From NCBI GenBank assembly GCA_024734495.1, contig JALMQS010000816.1:8935481-8999480 (forward strand): 64,000 bases of DNA, in the 5' to 3' direction. The notes under the pieces were generated by a model. That model was not told the DNA's origin. It made no database searches and was given only the letters and a program-made list of their open reading frames with translations. This document shows, piece by piece, positions 32,877 to 44,587 of this stretch (the first letter of the stretch is position 1; each line of letters starts with the position of its first letter). This DNA comes from Forficula auricularia (Eukaryota > Arthropoda > Insecta > Dermaptera > Forficulidae). A program made the translations under genes and the position numbers.

Positions 32877-33930
32877 GTAAACCTCAACCCCAGCCCACCC
32901 GATAAAAAACATGTTTTATTTTTGAATCTCCAAAATTTCAATCCTTCCCAAAATAATAATTTGACTAAAATTGTAATACAATTTTTTATTTCGGGAAAAA
33001 TGAATAAACATAATTTGTTTCGATGAGAATTGTTTGATTTTCTACTTTCCCGTCCAATCTAACATACTTAATTCAATAATTTGTAAATTTTAAGTTTCTA
33101 TCATATTTAGAATACGAGCTACAATGCTTAGACAGACGGACAGAAAAACAAACATTTTTGCTTTCAACCGGGCCTTAAAAAAGGGATGATGATTTATTCT
33201 TATCTTGTGTAGCACACAATTTACAAGGATAGTCTTATTATCTACTACTATTACTTAATTGAAACTATGTTTATATTTGTTGTGTACTAGTGAAAATAAA
33301 ATAAATAAAATTGAATCATTGGCATTGGCGTAGTCAGGGAGTTTTCCTAGAGGGGAGGGGCCAGCCGGCCAGCTGATTAGCCACCACAAAGTTTCAATTG
33401 CGGTAATCCGATTAGATATCAACTAATTTTTTAGTATAGAATTGACAAATTTTAGAAATAACGAAATAATTTAATGAGAAATAAATTAATGATACCTCGT
33501 AATAATAGAATTTCGATTTTTTTAGGGGGGGGGGCTGCCCATCACCCCCCCCCTCCCCCATTGGACATAATTTTTTCCTGAATGTACAGTGATGACTTGC
33601 TTTCATAGAAAAGATCATCTTTACCATAATTATCTAAAATTTAAGAGCTTATCTAAGTCTAAATGACTCCAGTTTCTAATAGGGATAAAGGTTCGAAACT
33701 ATTTTAGGTTTCTTCACTCAATTCAAATGGGATGTACGCAACACCATATTGGAAAGACTGTAATTATGTAAATAGTACACAGTACCTGACTAGCTGTATA
33801 CGGCAACCCTTAACCACTAAATGTGATCGGCGCTTTCAAAATATCAACCCTGACGATGTTTTATTTATATTCAATAATTCAAATTTTGTTAAGGGAGAAT
33901 GGTGTGATTCTTGGTGAACACATTTAAATA
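32877..33930. other. No gene seen
   Basis: Contains a G run near 33,525 and a C run near 33,544 on an otherwise AT-rich background; no gene. Confidence 0.45.
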
Positions 33931-34034
33931 AAGTAAAGAAAATTTTCAAAAATTTAAGAAACTTTTTAAAATTTAAACCTACTTAGTATTTTAAATTTTA
34001 AAGTTTCTTAAATTTTTCAAAATTTTCTTTACTT
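33931..34034. repeat. AT-rich foldback, ~45-bp arms
   Basis: AAGTAAAGAAAATTTTCAAA at the left and its complement at the right, 15-bp loop. No ribozyme core. Unclassified. Confidence 0.85.
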
Positions 34035-34203
34035 TTCGTCCATTCTCATTTAAAGATTAAATTGTAACTTTGCTTAAGTTATGAGAATTGGAAAAATAAA
34101 TGTTCATATATTTAAGAATTATATTAGAATTTTCAGGAATTTGTTTAATTAGCTTTGAGGGGCACTAATGGAAATTATCAAATAACTCCTAAACTATTAG
34201 CTC

Positions 34204-34360
34204 CGAGGGGTGAACCGTGGCCTAATATCGTCTACACCTACTTCCACTTTCATTTCCAAGTAGAACAATAGATGAAGGGGCATTATCTAATGGATTCCAA
34301 AATAATTCCACATAATTCCAAAGACTTGTACACCTAATTCCAATCGCGGTTCACCCCTCG
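34204..34360. mobile_element. hAT-like MITE (CGAGGGGTGAACCG), copy 2
   Basis: 157 bp, ends CGAGGGGTGAACCG and CGGTTCACCCCTCG. Flanks ATTAGCTC and AATAGCTC match at 7 of 8. Confidence 0.85.
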
Positions 34361-34696
34361 AATAGCTCTAAGGGAAATGCAAAAACCAACTACCCTAAAT
34401 GGCCGGAGGCGGTCGTCGCCGCTAGTTTATATATAAAAGATAAATGCCTATAGTAGTAGTTTTAAAATTTGTAAAGAAAATTAAAAGAGATGGTCATCTA
34501 CTAAATTCTCGGTGTTATGAATTATTGTTATTATGTCAGAAGGGTTGTATCACCCGAATGCCAAAAAATGCAATCCGTCCACCTAGTTTGCTCACCGACA
34601 TATAACCACATTTGACATATAGTATGCAGAAAAATTTTCATTCAAAGAATCGATCTTCATCATTAAAAAATTTGTTTCATCATTAAATTTTTTTTA

Positions 34697-35263
34697 CTTT
34701 ACCATACAGGGCATGGTCAAGTATTGTAATCGTGCATGAAAAAAGTGGTTTTTTCCTTCCTTTTTTTCGAAATATCTCAAAAACGGCTGAAACTATTTCG
34801 ATTAAAAAAATTGAGTGAAACCATGGCATTTCGGTCTACAAAAAAGCCCTAATAAGTGAACATCGAAAAAATTATATTTTTCGAGATAATAATTGTTTTG
34901 TCAAAATGTCTGTTAGTTAGTCTGGTTGTCTGGTTGTTAGTCTGTGCGTTACCAAATTTTTGTGGACGAGCTAGCTCAAAAACTAGTGTGAATATCGAAA
35001 CAAAATACCACACGTTGTTTTGGTCCATTGAGATTAAGAGCTGATTAGATTTTGGGGCATATCGACCCAAAATTAAGGGGGGTGGAGGGGGGGTTAAAAA
35101 TTAAAAATCTAGGGCATTTGAGCAAACTCAACCAAATTTTGTATACATAATCAGTGGGACCCCAGAAGTCTAAAAATGCAAAAACTAACCCCCTACCCTA
35201 CACGATTATAAATAATTTTATTAAATATTAAATATAAGTTAAGGGCCAGGTTGTATGGTAAAG
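34697..35263 (+). mobile_element. CTTTACCATAC-family repeat
   Basis: Ends CTTTACCATAC and GTATGGTAAAG, with the internal landmarks listed at 10,774. Shorter than that copy by about 80 bp in the G/C-rich segment. Confidence 0.78.
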
Positions 35264-36180
35264 TCAAGTGGATCGCCACATCAGAACACATCAGCTTATT
35301 TCTTCATTGCTTTATTAATCTTATACATATTTTGAGAATTTTTTTGATTTAATATCTCATTATATTATATTAATTTTAAAATCTTCTTTAGAATAATAAA
35401 TAGCTATATTATTCGGAAACATTATTTTTCATTATTTGAAAAGTGAGGACGGACGGCTGTCGCTCTCTTTAGAAAATCCTCAGTTCTCTTATATATAATA
35501 TGACATATGAGGATAGAAACATGAAAGACTCTGCCCTGTATTCTACTGAGATTATGATGAATTAAAAGACTTAAGTAATATTTTTTTCAGTAGAAATCTA
35601 CTTAAAGTTTAATGTTGATTCCCTTGGCTAATGAAATTTTTCGGAAAACATTGAATTCGTTCTTTCTTGGACTTTTTTTTAACGGCCCTAATGATAAAAT
35701 TAATGAGCGTATAATATCAAATTGCCTGATGTTCCGACAATTAGGTTTTTTCTTTGCTAGCCCTGACATAGTTTTACACTTTAGTAACATTAGTCATTGC
35801 AATTTCAGAGTTGAACTTCGTCGTTTTTATTTTACTGACCGACAATTCCACTTTTATCGCAAAACAAAAAATATTGCAGAAAAGTTTATTTCAAATCATA
35901 TATTAAATTTCCATGATTCTTTTTCTTAATAGTACCTACCTAATAATTTCAAAGGATAAAGATAAATTGTGACTCTTTAATTGTAATAATTAACTTTAGA
36001 TTTGGCCTTTGTATTATATAAGCTACTTTTATTATCTAGTATAATATGAAGCTTTTATTTTTGTGATTAATTTGTTTAAAACAAAACAATATTAACTATG
36101 ACGTTTCTATCAACTTATTCTGCGATCCATAAGTCGTTCGAAACGCCGTAGTTGTATTGTATTATTTGTTCTTGTTCAAT
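35264..36180. other. No recognised gene
   Basis: One plus-strand frame at 35,612-35,929 (105 codons) is longer than its neighbours but rich in Phe, Asn and Ile, with no domain that I recognise. Probably chance. Confidence 0.4.
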
Positions 36181-36191
36181 AATTAATTATA

Positions 36192-37002
36192 GATTATAAG
36201 ATTTGCCGATGACATTGCCCTTCTAGGAAGCAATAAAAAAGAATTAGAGGACGCCTTGAATGGAATTAACCAAATCCTAATAGAAGAAATCAAAATGAAA
36301 ATAAACAAGAATAAAACCAAGGTCCTAGTATGTACAAAAAAAGAACAAACGAGACAGGAATGCATCAAAATTAACCAAGAAAACCTAGAAGGAGTTAAGG
36401 AATTCCGCTACCTAGGAAGTAAAATAACATGGGATGGGAGGAGCAAAACGAAATTAAATCAAGAATTGCCCAAGCAAAAATGGGGTTTAATTCAAAACAA
36501 AACTACTATGCTCCTCCTCAATCAGCTTAGCAAACAGGAAGTTGCTATTGAAGACATATGTATGGAGCATAGCCATGTACGGGTGTGAAACCTGGACAAT
36601 TGGAAAAGCGGAGAGAAAGAGATTGGAGGCTTTCGAAATGTGGTGCTACAGAAGAATGATGAATATCAAATGGATGGATAAAATTACAAATGAAGAAGTT
36701 CTTGGAAGAATCGGAGAAAGAAGAACCTTGTGGAAGAGTCTGAAGAAGAGAAGAGGTCAGATGATGGGGCACACACTGAGACATGGGGGACTGCTTAGGG
36801 ATATCTTGGAGGGGGAGGTGGGAAAGAAAAGGGGAAGGGGAAGACCCAGATTAGAATATTTCAACCAAATAATTGGGGGATATGGGATGCCAGACATTTA
36901 GAGAGGTTAAACAGCTGGCGGGGGACAGAGTCGAGTGGAGACGGATTGTTGCATCAAACCAGTCTTAGGACTGTATACTCAATGATGATGATGATGATGA
37001 TG
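36192..37002 (+). mobile_element. 5'-truncated RTE-type LINE with TSD
   Basis: Flanked by the 11-bp duplication AATTAATTATA (36,181-36,191 and 37,003-37,013). The insertion runs from just before the RT FADD box to a terminal (GAT)n-type array at 36,982-37,002. RTE-clade LINEs characteristically end in short tandem repeats instead of poly-A. The 5' end is lost, as in most LINE copies. Confidence 0.9.
36199..36972 (+). pseudogene. RTE-type reverse transcriptase, C-terminal third
   Basis: Frame 1 from 36,199 reads RFADDIALLGSNKKELEDAL, with FADD the catalytic motif, then KINKNKTKVLV and VKEFRYLGSKITWDG. A frameshift near 36,540 moves the coding to TYVWSIAMYGCETWTIGKAE, RLEAFEMWCYRRMMNIKW, GRGRPRLEYFNQI. 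A second shift near 36,897 leads to REVKQLAGDRVEWRRIVAS and a stop at 36,970. The YGCETWT...RRM...NEEVL...GRGRPR series is the tail of RTE/BovB-group reverse transcriptases. Two frameshifts and the missing 5' part make it inactive. Confidence 0.85.
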
Positions 37003-37013
37003 AATTAATTATA

Positions 37014-37452
37014 ATTAATTAATACTGATTTCATAAAAAAATTCAAATTTTTTTTTGATAGCATTTTTATTTTCCAAAAATTAGTTTTTTTTGAATTATT
37101 TTTTTCTTTAATTCTAAATAAGTTAATTAAAAATCTAAGATATTGAGACCATTTGCTCAATAAATAATAATACTCCTCCTTCATCTAATACAATAATAAT
37201 AACATTAAATGTAATTAAATTTTAATTTTCCTCATTAATATATCAAAGAATAATTGATACGTCAACGAGAATTATTTTGACCGCGCTGATTTGAAAAAAG
37301 ATATTTTTATCTCTCGAAATAAAATTAAAATTTATTTAATATCATTATTTCCAAGTTAGAAATATATCAGTTCAAATATTATTTTCACTCAATATTTCGA
37401 CAAAATTCCCTACATTAGATTCGCGATTGAATCAAATGTAGAAAAACCCTTC
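37014..37452. other. AT-rich spacer
   Basis: Nothing identified. Confidence 0.45.
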
Positions 37453-37463
37453 AATTAAATGTA

Positions 37464-37826
37464 TTAATAAGCTGTTGAGGAAATAGACAAATTTATGCAA
37501 ATATTTTTTATTTTATCCCAACGTTCGGTCAACTTTGTTGACTTCCAGGCTCAAACAAATTATCTCCTTTGCATATTTAGCAAACACAATATAGCCAGTC
37601 ATTGAACAGATTGAATTCTGTCCAATGATTGAGCCTATATGTGTTTGCTTAGAATAAATATTTATAATTGACAAACATGCAAAGAAGATAATTTGTTTGA
37701 GCCTCTGAAGAAGTCAACAAAGCTGACGAAACGTTGGCATAAAATAAGAAATATTTGCATAAGCTGTGTCCTTATTTCCTACAACGAACTTATATAATTT
37801 AATCGATGGACATAAACAATCAAAAT
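37464..37826. mobile_element. Hammerhead foldback element 7
   Basis: Arms from GTTGAGGAAATAGACA at the left to its near-complement at 37,784, followed by an unpaired tail ending GATGGACATAAACAATCA. That tail is nearly identical to the tail of foldback 8 (GATGGACATAAATAATCA), so it is part of the element. Flanks AATTAAATGTA (37,453-37,463) and AATTAAATATA (37,827-37,837) match at 10 of 11. Confidence 0.85.
37702..37740 (+). ncRNA. Hammerhead-ribozyme-like motif
   Basis: CTGAAGA at 37,705-37,711, extra A, stem II GTCAAC/GCTGAC with AAA loop (one mismatch), GAAA at 37,728-37,731, palindromic AACGTT, site GTT, GGC downstream. Stem I is weak because of an inserted T. The left arm (37,517-37,552) has a broken core (CTGGAAG). 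Confidence 0.5.
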
Positions 37827-37837
37827 AATTAAATATA

Positions 37838-38277
37838 ATTTCTATCAACATTATGTTTATTTTATGTACATTTATTTTAAAAATGTTGAAAAAATTATTA
37901 ATTAAATTCCCTTTTCATTAAAAAAAAATTTAAAAAATGCTAAATTTGAAGAAGAATCAAGGTTTTTTAATGATATTTTCGATTCTTATCACAATAGGGT
38001 TGTTCCGCAGAAATATTAATTAATTTATTTATTTATTTATTTTGAGGGATATTGGTCTTTATCTCAATATATACTTTTAATTTAACTCATTTTTAAGTCA
38101 GTTCAAATCGTCACACTGTAATTGAGTTCCTTTAATTACGATGTTTTTAGATTTTATTTTTTCTTAAAAATGATTCTAACGATTTTTTAAAAACTTCAGT
38201 ATTTACATCTTCTTTGTTGCCAATAATTTTTATAACTAAAAAATTTATATAATAAGGTATACAAGTTATCTAAAGGT
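37838..38277. other. AT-rich spacer
   Basis: Nothing identified. Confidence 0.45.
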
Positions 38278-38284
38278 ACGTTTT

Positions 38285-39140
38285 CCTTGGTGCGACTATC
38301 ACGATGATCGTGCAACGATCATTGTTTAACGATAATCGTTTGTTACTCATTTCTCTCGGAATGTATGCAGTTTATTGATTTTTCTTTAGTTGTGTGTTTT
38401 CATTCGCAGTCACATATCCTAAATTTAACAAAAAGAGTTTAAAGTTGAGTAGACGTAAAATATTATTACTCAAATATCTTTTGATTGAGGAGATGGTAGA
38501 CGACGAAATACTTCTTTATACGTATGGGATGAAAAGAGCCAAAATACACCGTATGTATGAGCTCAGAAATTAAATGGGACTGTATCAAGAAAAATTAGTT
38601 ACTTCCCATCTGCGCGAAGACAAAAAGTTCTAGGAATTTTTCTGAAAAAAAAAAGAAACTTACAAATAATATTGAATAAAGAACAAGGATAGTAAAAAGC
38701 AATACACTAGGTCTTCTCTCAACAAATAAACGTTAGCGACTGACGATTATATTCACCCTTCTCCTGAACGACTATTCCAAGCGTACGATCATCGTTAACG
38801 ACTCTATCGGCAGTCGATCGAATAAGAAATACAAAGAAATAGTTTTTTTATGATAATGATGAAAGAAGGAGTTACACCAAAAAGGTGCAACCCGTAAAGG
38901 CCTGGGTTGGCCCCTCCATCGTGAAAAGAAGAAGAAATAATTTTATGGGTTGGGCGGGGGTCGAAGGTATCTGTGGATACGGGTCTTAAATAGCTGAAGG
39001 TTATAAGTCGCGGGAAAGATGGTGGCAGGGAGCGAGTTCCAGTCTCTGGAGGTCATAGGGATAAAAGAGTTGGCGAAAGCGCTTGTTCGACTTTTATCCA
39101 AGTGCTCAACGATAATCGTTCCACGATAGTTGCACCGAGT
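38285..39140. mobile_element. Possible DNA transposon with GGTGCRACTATC ends
   Basis: TTGGTGCGACTATC at 38,287 and the inverse GATAGTTGCACCGAG at 39,124, each followed inward by AACGAT/ATCGTT strings (AACGATAATCGTT in both). Internal ATCGTTAACGACTC near 38,788. The LINE fragment at 38,862-39,090 is inserted within. No transposase seen. Confidence 0.45.
38862..39090 (-). pseudogene. LINE C-terminal fragment, CR1/Jockey-type
   Basis: Minus frame 39,090-38,943: TSAFANSFIPMTSRDWNSLP, ATIFPATYNLQLFKTRIHRY, then a stop. It is the same protein block as the end of the 23.4-kb copy (SFANTYIPMTSRNWNSLPAS), truncated at a different place and with a different 3' UTR. Confidence 0.75.
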
Positions 39141-39258
39141 AACCACGTAATTAAGTTTGAAAAGATTTATAAATATAACTTAGAGTGAACATTGTCAAGA
39201 CTCGGTACGCTTTACTTAATAAATTATTTAAAATTTTACTTTTTGATTTAATTAACTT

Positions 39259-39548
39259 CTTTTTCTTAGATTGCCATACCCGAAACGGGTGTCGGCGCCT
39301 CTCTACATATACGAACCTGTGCTGAGTGTGTTTAGTTGTTTTACACAGATATACGGGACCTACTTTTTAACGCCGGTTCCGAACGGCTAATTTGGAGAGG
39401 TTACTTGGCAATTATACTCTTGGTAAGTGGTCGCCATTACTTTCCAAGAGGAGGCGACTGCAAATATCTATCTGCAGAGACTCGGTCTCGAACCAGCGAT
39501 CTTCGAGTCAGCGACCCTACACTCTAGCCACTGACTCACAGTCGCCTC
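39259..39548 (-). mobile_element. tRNA-derived SINE with perfect 12-bp TSD
   Basis: TTTAATTAACTT flanks both sides (39,247-39,258 and 39,549-39,560). The minus strand starts GAGGCGACTGTGAGTCAGTG (A box TGAGTCAGTGG) with B box GGTTCGAGACC, then a tRNA-unrelated body, and ends in an A-rich tail (AAGAAAAAGAAG). About 290 bp. Intact boundaries and promoter boxes suggest a young copy. Confidence 0.9.
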
Positions 39549-39584
39549 TTTAATTAACTTTCCAATTAATTATATAAACAATTG

Positions 39585-39705
39585 ATGAAAAGGTTGCCCA
39601 AGGATAATGAAAACTATAAATTCCGAATAAAATAATTTATTAGAATGTCATTTTCATCCTCTTAAAAAATCGAAGTTTTGGAGGATCTCCTCTCTTTGAG
39701 GTTTA
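39585..39705 (-). repeat. Decayed solo hammerhead arm
   Basis: The minus strand has GAGAGGAGATCCTCC followed by AAAACTTCGATTTTTTAAG, similar to GGAGG/CCTCC-GAAAC-GTC of foldbacks 5 and 6 but without a full CTGANGA box. The outer part (CAAGGATAATGAAAA, AATAAAATAATTTATTAGAA) matches 51,303-51,435, so it is a family of its own. Confidence 0.4.
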
Positions 39706-39709
39706 TAAG

Positions 39710-41570
39710 TAAGGGGACCATTTATCTTTAAGCGAAGTACCGAACATATAAATAGAAGTGGTGTTAGGGGTAAGAACTGGTGCTAGGTAACATTAATAAT
39801 AATTAATCTTTAATTCCAGAACATTTTTAAAATTTAATTAACAAAAAAAAAAAATATTTTAAAGAATACATCGGTAAATGTACCTTTATAGAACAAACTT
39901 AAAATATTTTTATTCACAGTGTACTGGAAAAATAAAAACATTATTATGATTTTTTCATATTTTTCTACAAAGTGAATTTTTTTAAGCTGCTCATTGTTCC
40001 TTACAATATATTCATGAAATTCAGAACATGTCATATCATAATTGCATTTGTTACTAACAAAACCTATTTAGAGTTTCTACGAAAAGTTGAGTTTGTTCAA
40101 ACGAGCATAGATTATTATTCATCCAAGAAAAATATTATTTCTGTGGGGGCATTTGGTGCAAGTAAACAAAAGCAAAATTCGACTATTTTACTTATGTTCC
40201 CATGGGCAATGTTTGCAGTTTAAAATGTGCAAAAATTTCTACCCATTTTCCCACTTAAAACTAAAAAAAAAAAACGAAAATTTAGATTATAAGTATTACT
40301 AAAAAAAGGGACTTTTACGGGTCACTAGTTTAAAAAGAAGACAATTTTATTGTTTCAAAATATACGTCACATAGCATTTAAATACGCAATTGTCCAGTTA
40401 AGGGAGTTCGGGACAGCTTATCTATATAGTTGATCTTCGAAAAAATCTTTTGTACTATGGTATTTCTGCAGAATGACAACGTCTGCCAACTAAATTTTTT
40501 AATAAAAAAAATTAATAATAATGAGGTTAATTTCGAATAAAAATCTTTGTTTTGATAATATTAATAAAAAGAAAATTGAGATAAATTTTTTCGCTTTATA
40601 AAAACACAAAAACGATAGAGTTAGAATTCTACACTAGTGCTTTTGTTATATTCTGTTGGCTGCAAATAACTTTTTATTTTTACGTTTATGAATAACTAAT
40701 TAATTTCTATTGAAAAATGTATCATTCTATTCATAAAAGTTGAATTATTAATCTATATAAATTTGTTGAAAATAATATCATTTTTATATAAGTTATAGCC
40801 CTCGGTCCATTTTTACTTCCATGTTAAAAGGACAATTTTCAATAATTTATTTCTGGTAATGGGACAGACGATCAACTTCAAATTTAGGCAATAAATATTT
40901 AATACTATTCGATGATAAAAAATTGAGAATTTGCTTATAAAAATGATAAACAGTCCCGAACCTCCTAAAATACGGGACGAATGGTCATCTTATTTATAAG
41001 GATCAACAAAAAAACCTCTATCTTGTCTCTTTTAACGTTGTTTTTGCTTAGCTTGCATTAGAATCAAGAGAAAAGAATCAATCTCATTTGGCTCAATCTA
41101 TTCATAACTTGATGCAATCTGATTTTATTGACTGTGATCTTTCTTCACAAGAGACGGGGCTCCGACCATTCATGCGTGTCACCTGGGATCTCCTCTTTTT
41201 TGCACGATCTATCTTGTTCTGCAGATCATCATGTAATATTTCACCTGCTTCTTAAAGTTGCGGCTCACTTATTCACTTCATAAATCGTACTTGGCGACTC
41301 TTGTTTTGACCTGAAATTTTTCTTTCTTTATCTCTGACTGCACCTTTATTATATCATTCCAACACCCTTTTATTCTTACCTGTCTATGGGAAAACTTGTA
41401 TAAAAAAAAATCAATACCCTCCTTAGTTGAAAAAAATGAATAAATCAATATTTCTCTAAATTTTGAAGAAAAAATCATTTTCAAATTAAATGAATAATTA
41501 AAAAAGAATTTATATTTTTGGGAAAATCTGATCTTAGTGAAAATTATCTTAATGATAATTATGTATATAA
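39710..41570. other. No gene seen in 1.9 kb
   Basis: AT-rich. 41,030-41,280 is slightly GC-richer and seems unique in the window. No coding block recognised. Confidence 0.45.
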
Positions 41571-41577
41571 TGAATGT

Positions 41578-41655
41578 CAGAGGGTTTCATCCCCTTGGGA
41601 TTGAACCCAAGCGCTAAACCCTATCTTTCAACTGGAAGAAGGTGAAATCATTTTG
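41578..41655 (-). mobile_element. Possible tRNA-like SINE head
   Basis: Minus strand GGGTTCAATCCC (41,611-41,600) is a good B box; the A-box region (TCCAGTTGAAAG) is poor. Confidence 0.25.
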
Positions 41656-41745
41656 GCATCACAAATAAATTTTTACGAGATTACATTTTGAGTTATAATA
41701 TGTAACTGAATCAAGTCAGTAGAAAAAAGTTATATATTATGCCAA

Positions 41746-42397
41746 GCTGTAGAGGGCGTGCCGAAGGCAAATAAATAACTCTCAGTTTTTCTAAAGACTA
41801 AATGTACAAAAAGCTAAGAATTTCTTCGATTTTTACAGGAATAGTTTCTTAAAGTAATAAAGAATAACTTTATAAAATTTGATCAAGATAGGAGAAAGTT
41901 TTAATTTTTGCCCCCACTCACATTTTGGATAGTTGGGAGTCGAATTTCAAAAAAAACCTGAAATTACTTTTTAGATATTTGTATTTAGAATTTTATTAAG
42001 TAAAAATCAAGTAGATATCTTATCGTTCTTAATTGAAAATGCATAATTAGTGTAAACACATTGCAACGATATTTTGCTCCTTTTGACCCCTTTGGGGGTC
42101 GAATTAAAAAACCTTGAAATTAGTTTTTAGATATTTTAATTTAGTATTTTTATAAGTAAAAAGCAAGTAGATATTTTATCGTCCATAAGAGATATCGTAT
42201 AATCAGTGAAAACACACTTTGCCCCCTTTGACCCCCTTAGTGGTCGAATTTCGAAAAATCCTTTATTAGTGAGCCTCTATGTCATAGATGTAATATCCTC
42301 TCCAAATTTCATGTTTCTATGTCCAGTGGTTCTGGTTGTTTTGATGATGAGTGAGTGAGTGAGTGTATCGGGCAAAGAATTTTATATATATAGATAG
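41746..42397 (+). repeat. Interspersed repeat with ATATATAGATAGA 3' end
   Basis: Starts near AGCTGTAGAGGGCGTGCC and ends TTATATATATAGATAGA after a (GAGT)n run. Matches 53,447-54,062 in inverted orientation over ~600 bp (CCTTTTGACCCCTTT, AAAATGCATAATTAGTGTAA). Internally it holds a ~150-bp partial tandem (AAATTCGACC...AGTAGATATC). Confidence 0.8.
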
Positions 42398-43128
42398 AAA
42401 ATAATTTTTTTGTAATTTCTGACTGACTCTAGTATATATTATAGGTACACTTTTCACGCACAATGCGTGGAATGTTTCACTTTTCTTTACAACCCCTTCT
42501 ACTTTCCCTGACCTTTTTTGTAAACGCTAGATTATCTATCAAGTGTATAACTTATCCTTTTAAATCTATCTCTCTAAGGTAGTTGTTTCACCATATGGAT
42601 TTCCTTAGGATTTTTTGAAATTTAGTCAGATTATTATTTATCGATTGGTGGCAAAACAAAATTTATCAACAATATAGTTCCGGAGATATTAAATTCCAAA
42701 GATAGAGTTTTTCAGACTTTTGTACATTGAACTATATATAACTACGATATCGGAATGTTTACATACATATATGGTATTTAATTATAATAAGAAACACTTT
42801 TTACCATTGTTATAAAAAACTAAACCAACATTAAACAATAACTAATACATTTTTTAAGAAAATTTTAATTCATATATACAACAGTTTCTGAGACAATAAT
42901 GAATAAATAATGAAAATAATTAAAATTTACACTAAAAACAAGCTGGCAACAACGTATATATTTAACCTAAAAAGTGAGTGGGTTAACTTTAGTACTTTTG
43001 TTTGACGTTTTTTCGCTTCTGCCATTGTCGCAACAACTTTTAATCGTTTATTAAGAACTTTTTGTTTAATAAATCGACCTTTATAATGTATTTTATCTGT
43101 CATTTCTATGATAAAAAATTATATTTTA
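42398..43128. other. No gene seen
   Basis: AT-rich; nothing identified. Confidence 0.45.
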
Positions 43129-43288
43129 AAAAACTAAAAACATGCTTCTAAAAGTACAAAATAATGTAATACTTAATCAAAAAGCGTGAGGCACAGAAAC
43201 TTTTAATTAATTTCGACAAAGTGCCTCACGCTTTTTGATTAAGTATTACATTATTTTGTACTTTTGAAGCATGTTTTTTAGTTTTTTT
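43129..43288. repeat. Foldback with 66-bp near-perfect arms
   Basis: AAACTAAAAACATGCTTCTA... to GCGTGAGGCA, and its inverse at 43,222-43,288, around a 27-bp loop. Only one or two mismatches. No ribozyme core, no recognised terminal motif. Confidence 0.9.
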
Positions 43289-44587
43289 AAAATGTAATTA
43301 ATTTTTTTACGTTTTAGTCTTAGTTATTTTTATAGAGAAAAGTTTGCGGAATTTAACAGAATGAAATTTATTTAAATGTATTTATTTTTATTATTTTTTT
43401 ATAATTTCATTTAAATTGGGTAGGTAAACAATTATTTATATACAGAAATGTTTGCGGAATTTAACAGATCAAAAGTCACATTGATAAATAGATAGATAGA
43501 TACAAGTGAAGCTAATATAAAGCATGTAAAAATATTCAAGCTCGGACAATATTGCCAGATTTGTCCAACGAGCACGGGATTGGCTAGTAGTAGTACATAA
43601 ACAGAAAACAGTTTTGGGCTTATGAATTATGAATCCTTATTGTCTGTTCTATATACTCTAGCATTAACTTTTTCCTAGTATTGTCGTGAAACAACTACCT
43701 TAAAATTAAATAACTATTCAAACAAAACCTATAACTTTAACGAAAAATCATTTTAATAAAATAATTCATTTAATTTTTCTTCACTTCCATTTTTAAGTTC
43801 ATTAAAGACTTTATTTATTGATATAATTAATCTTATCCTATTAAATTCAATTAAATTTACATAAATATAATTATGTGTGTTATTTTCTTTCTCAAATCCT
43901 TATTTCTCAGCTGGTATTATAAAAATCCCAGGCCGAGATCTACCTAAAAATATAGTATATGACTTCCCTGTAAACTGAGGAACATTAGACAAGCAAGCTA
44001 ACAGCATTCGCTGCGGTTTATATACTACATTCACCTGAGTACTCGTATACTGAATTTGCCTTACGGCTTACATTTTATTGACACTCGTACTCAGGCAAGG
44101 TAAGCTTTCAGCTCATCCCAAACTTTTGCTTCTCGGATATTCCTCACGCTCTTGACACTCAATATATTATTAACTTTATAGGTAATATGGATCTACTAAA
44201 AGAAAAAAAATGTTAAAAATTAAATTTATATGAGTACCTACTAATAGGAGATGATTAACTGATGTTTCGACTTACTGGCTCATCGTAGAACTATTACTAT
44301 ATCAATGAAGGAATTTAAATTACTTGTTTTGTATGTCAGAGAGGATATCCAAATGCTCGGATCTTGTGTTTTTGGCACTTGAGTTCTATTCCAATTCATC
44401 TTATCCAATAAGATCTGTGATGACTTTAAATTAAATTAAACCCTTTATGTTTCTTATATGGATAGATATTTTTTATAAACTTAGTTGTTATTAATAGACA
44501 TCATCGTGGAAATGTAAATTCTTTGTTCGTAAGTTATTTCCAAGGCTAAGAGCATTCTCTCTCCCATCATCAATTTAAATTAAGCTT
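43289..44587. other. No gene seen
   Basis: AT-rich. 43,990-44,170 is less biased and contains an inexact inverted pair (GAGTACTCGTATACTG; ACACTCGTACTCAGG). Unassigned. Confidence 0.4.

Noticed and set aside
35612..35929. 105-codon plus-strand frame
   Set aside because: No recognisable domain, AT-biased residue use, and an overlapping open frame on the other strand. Left as unassigned.
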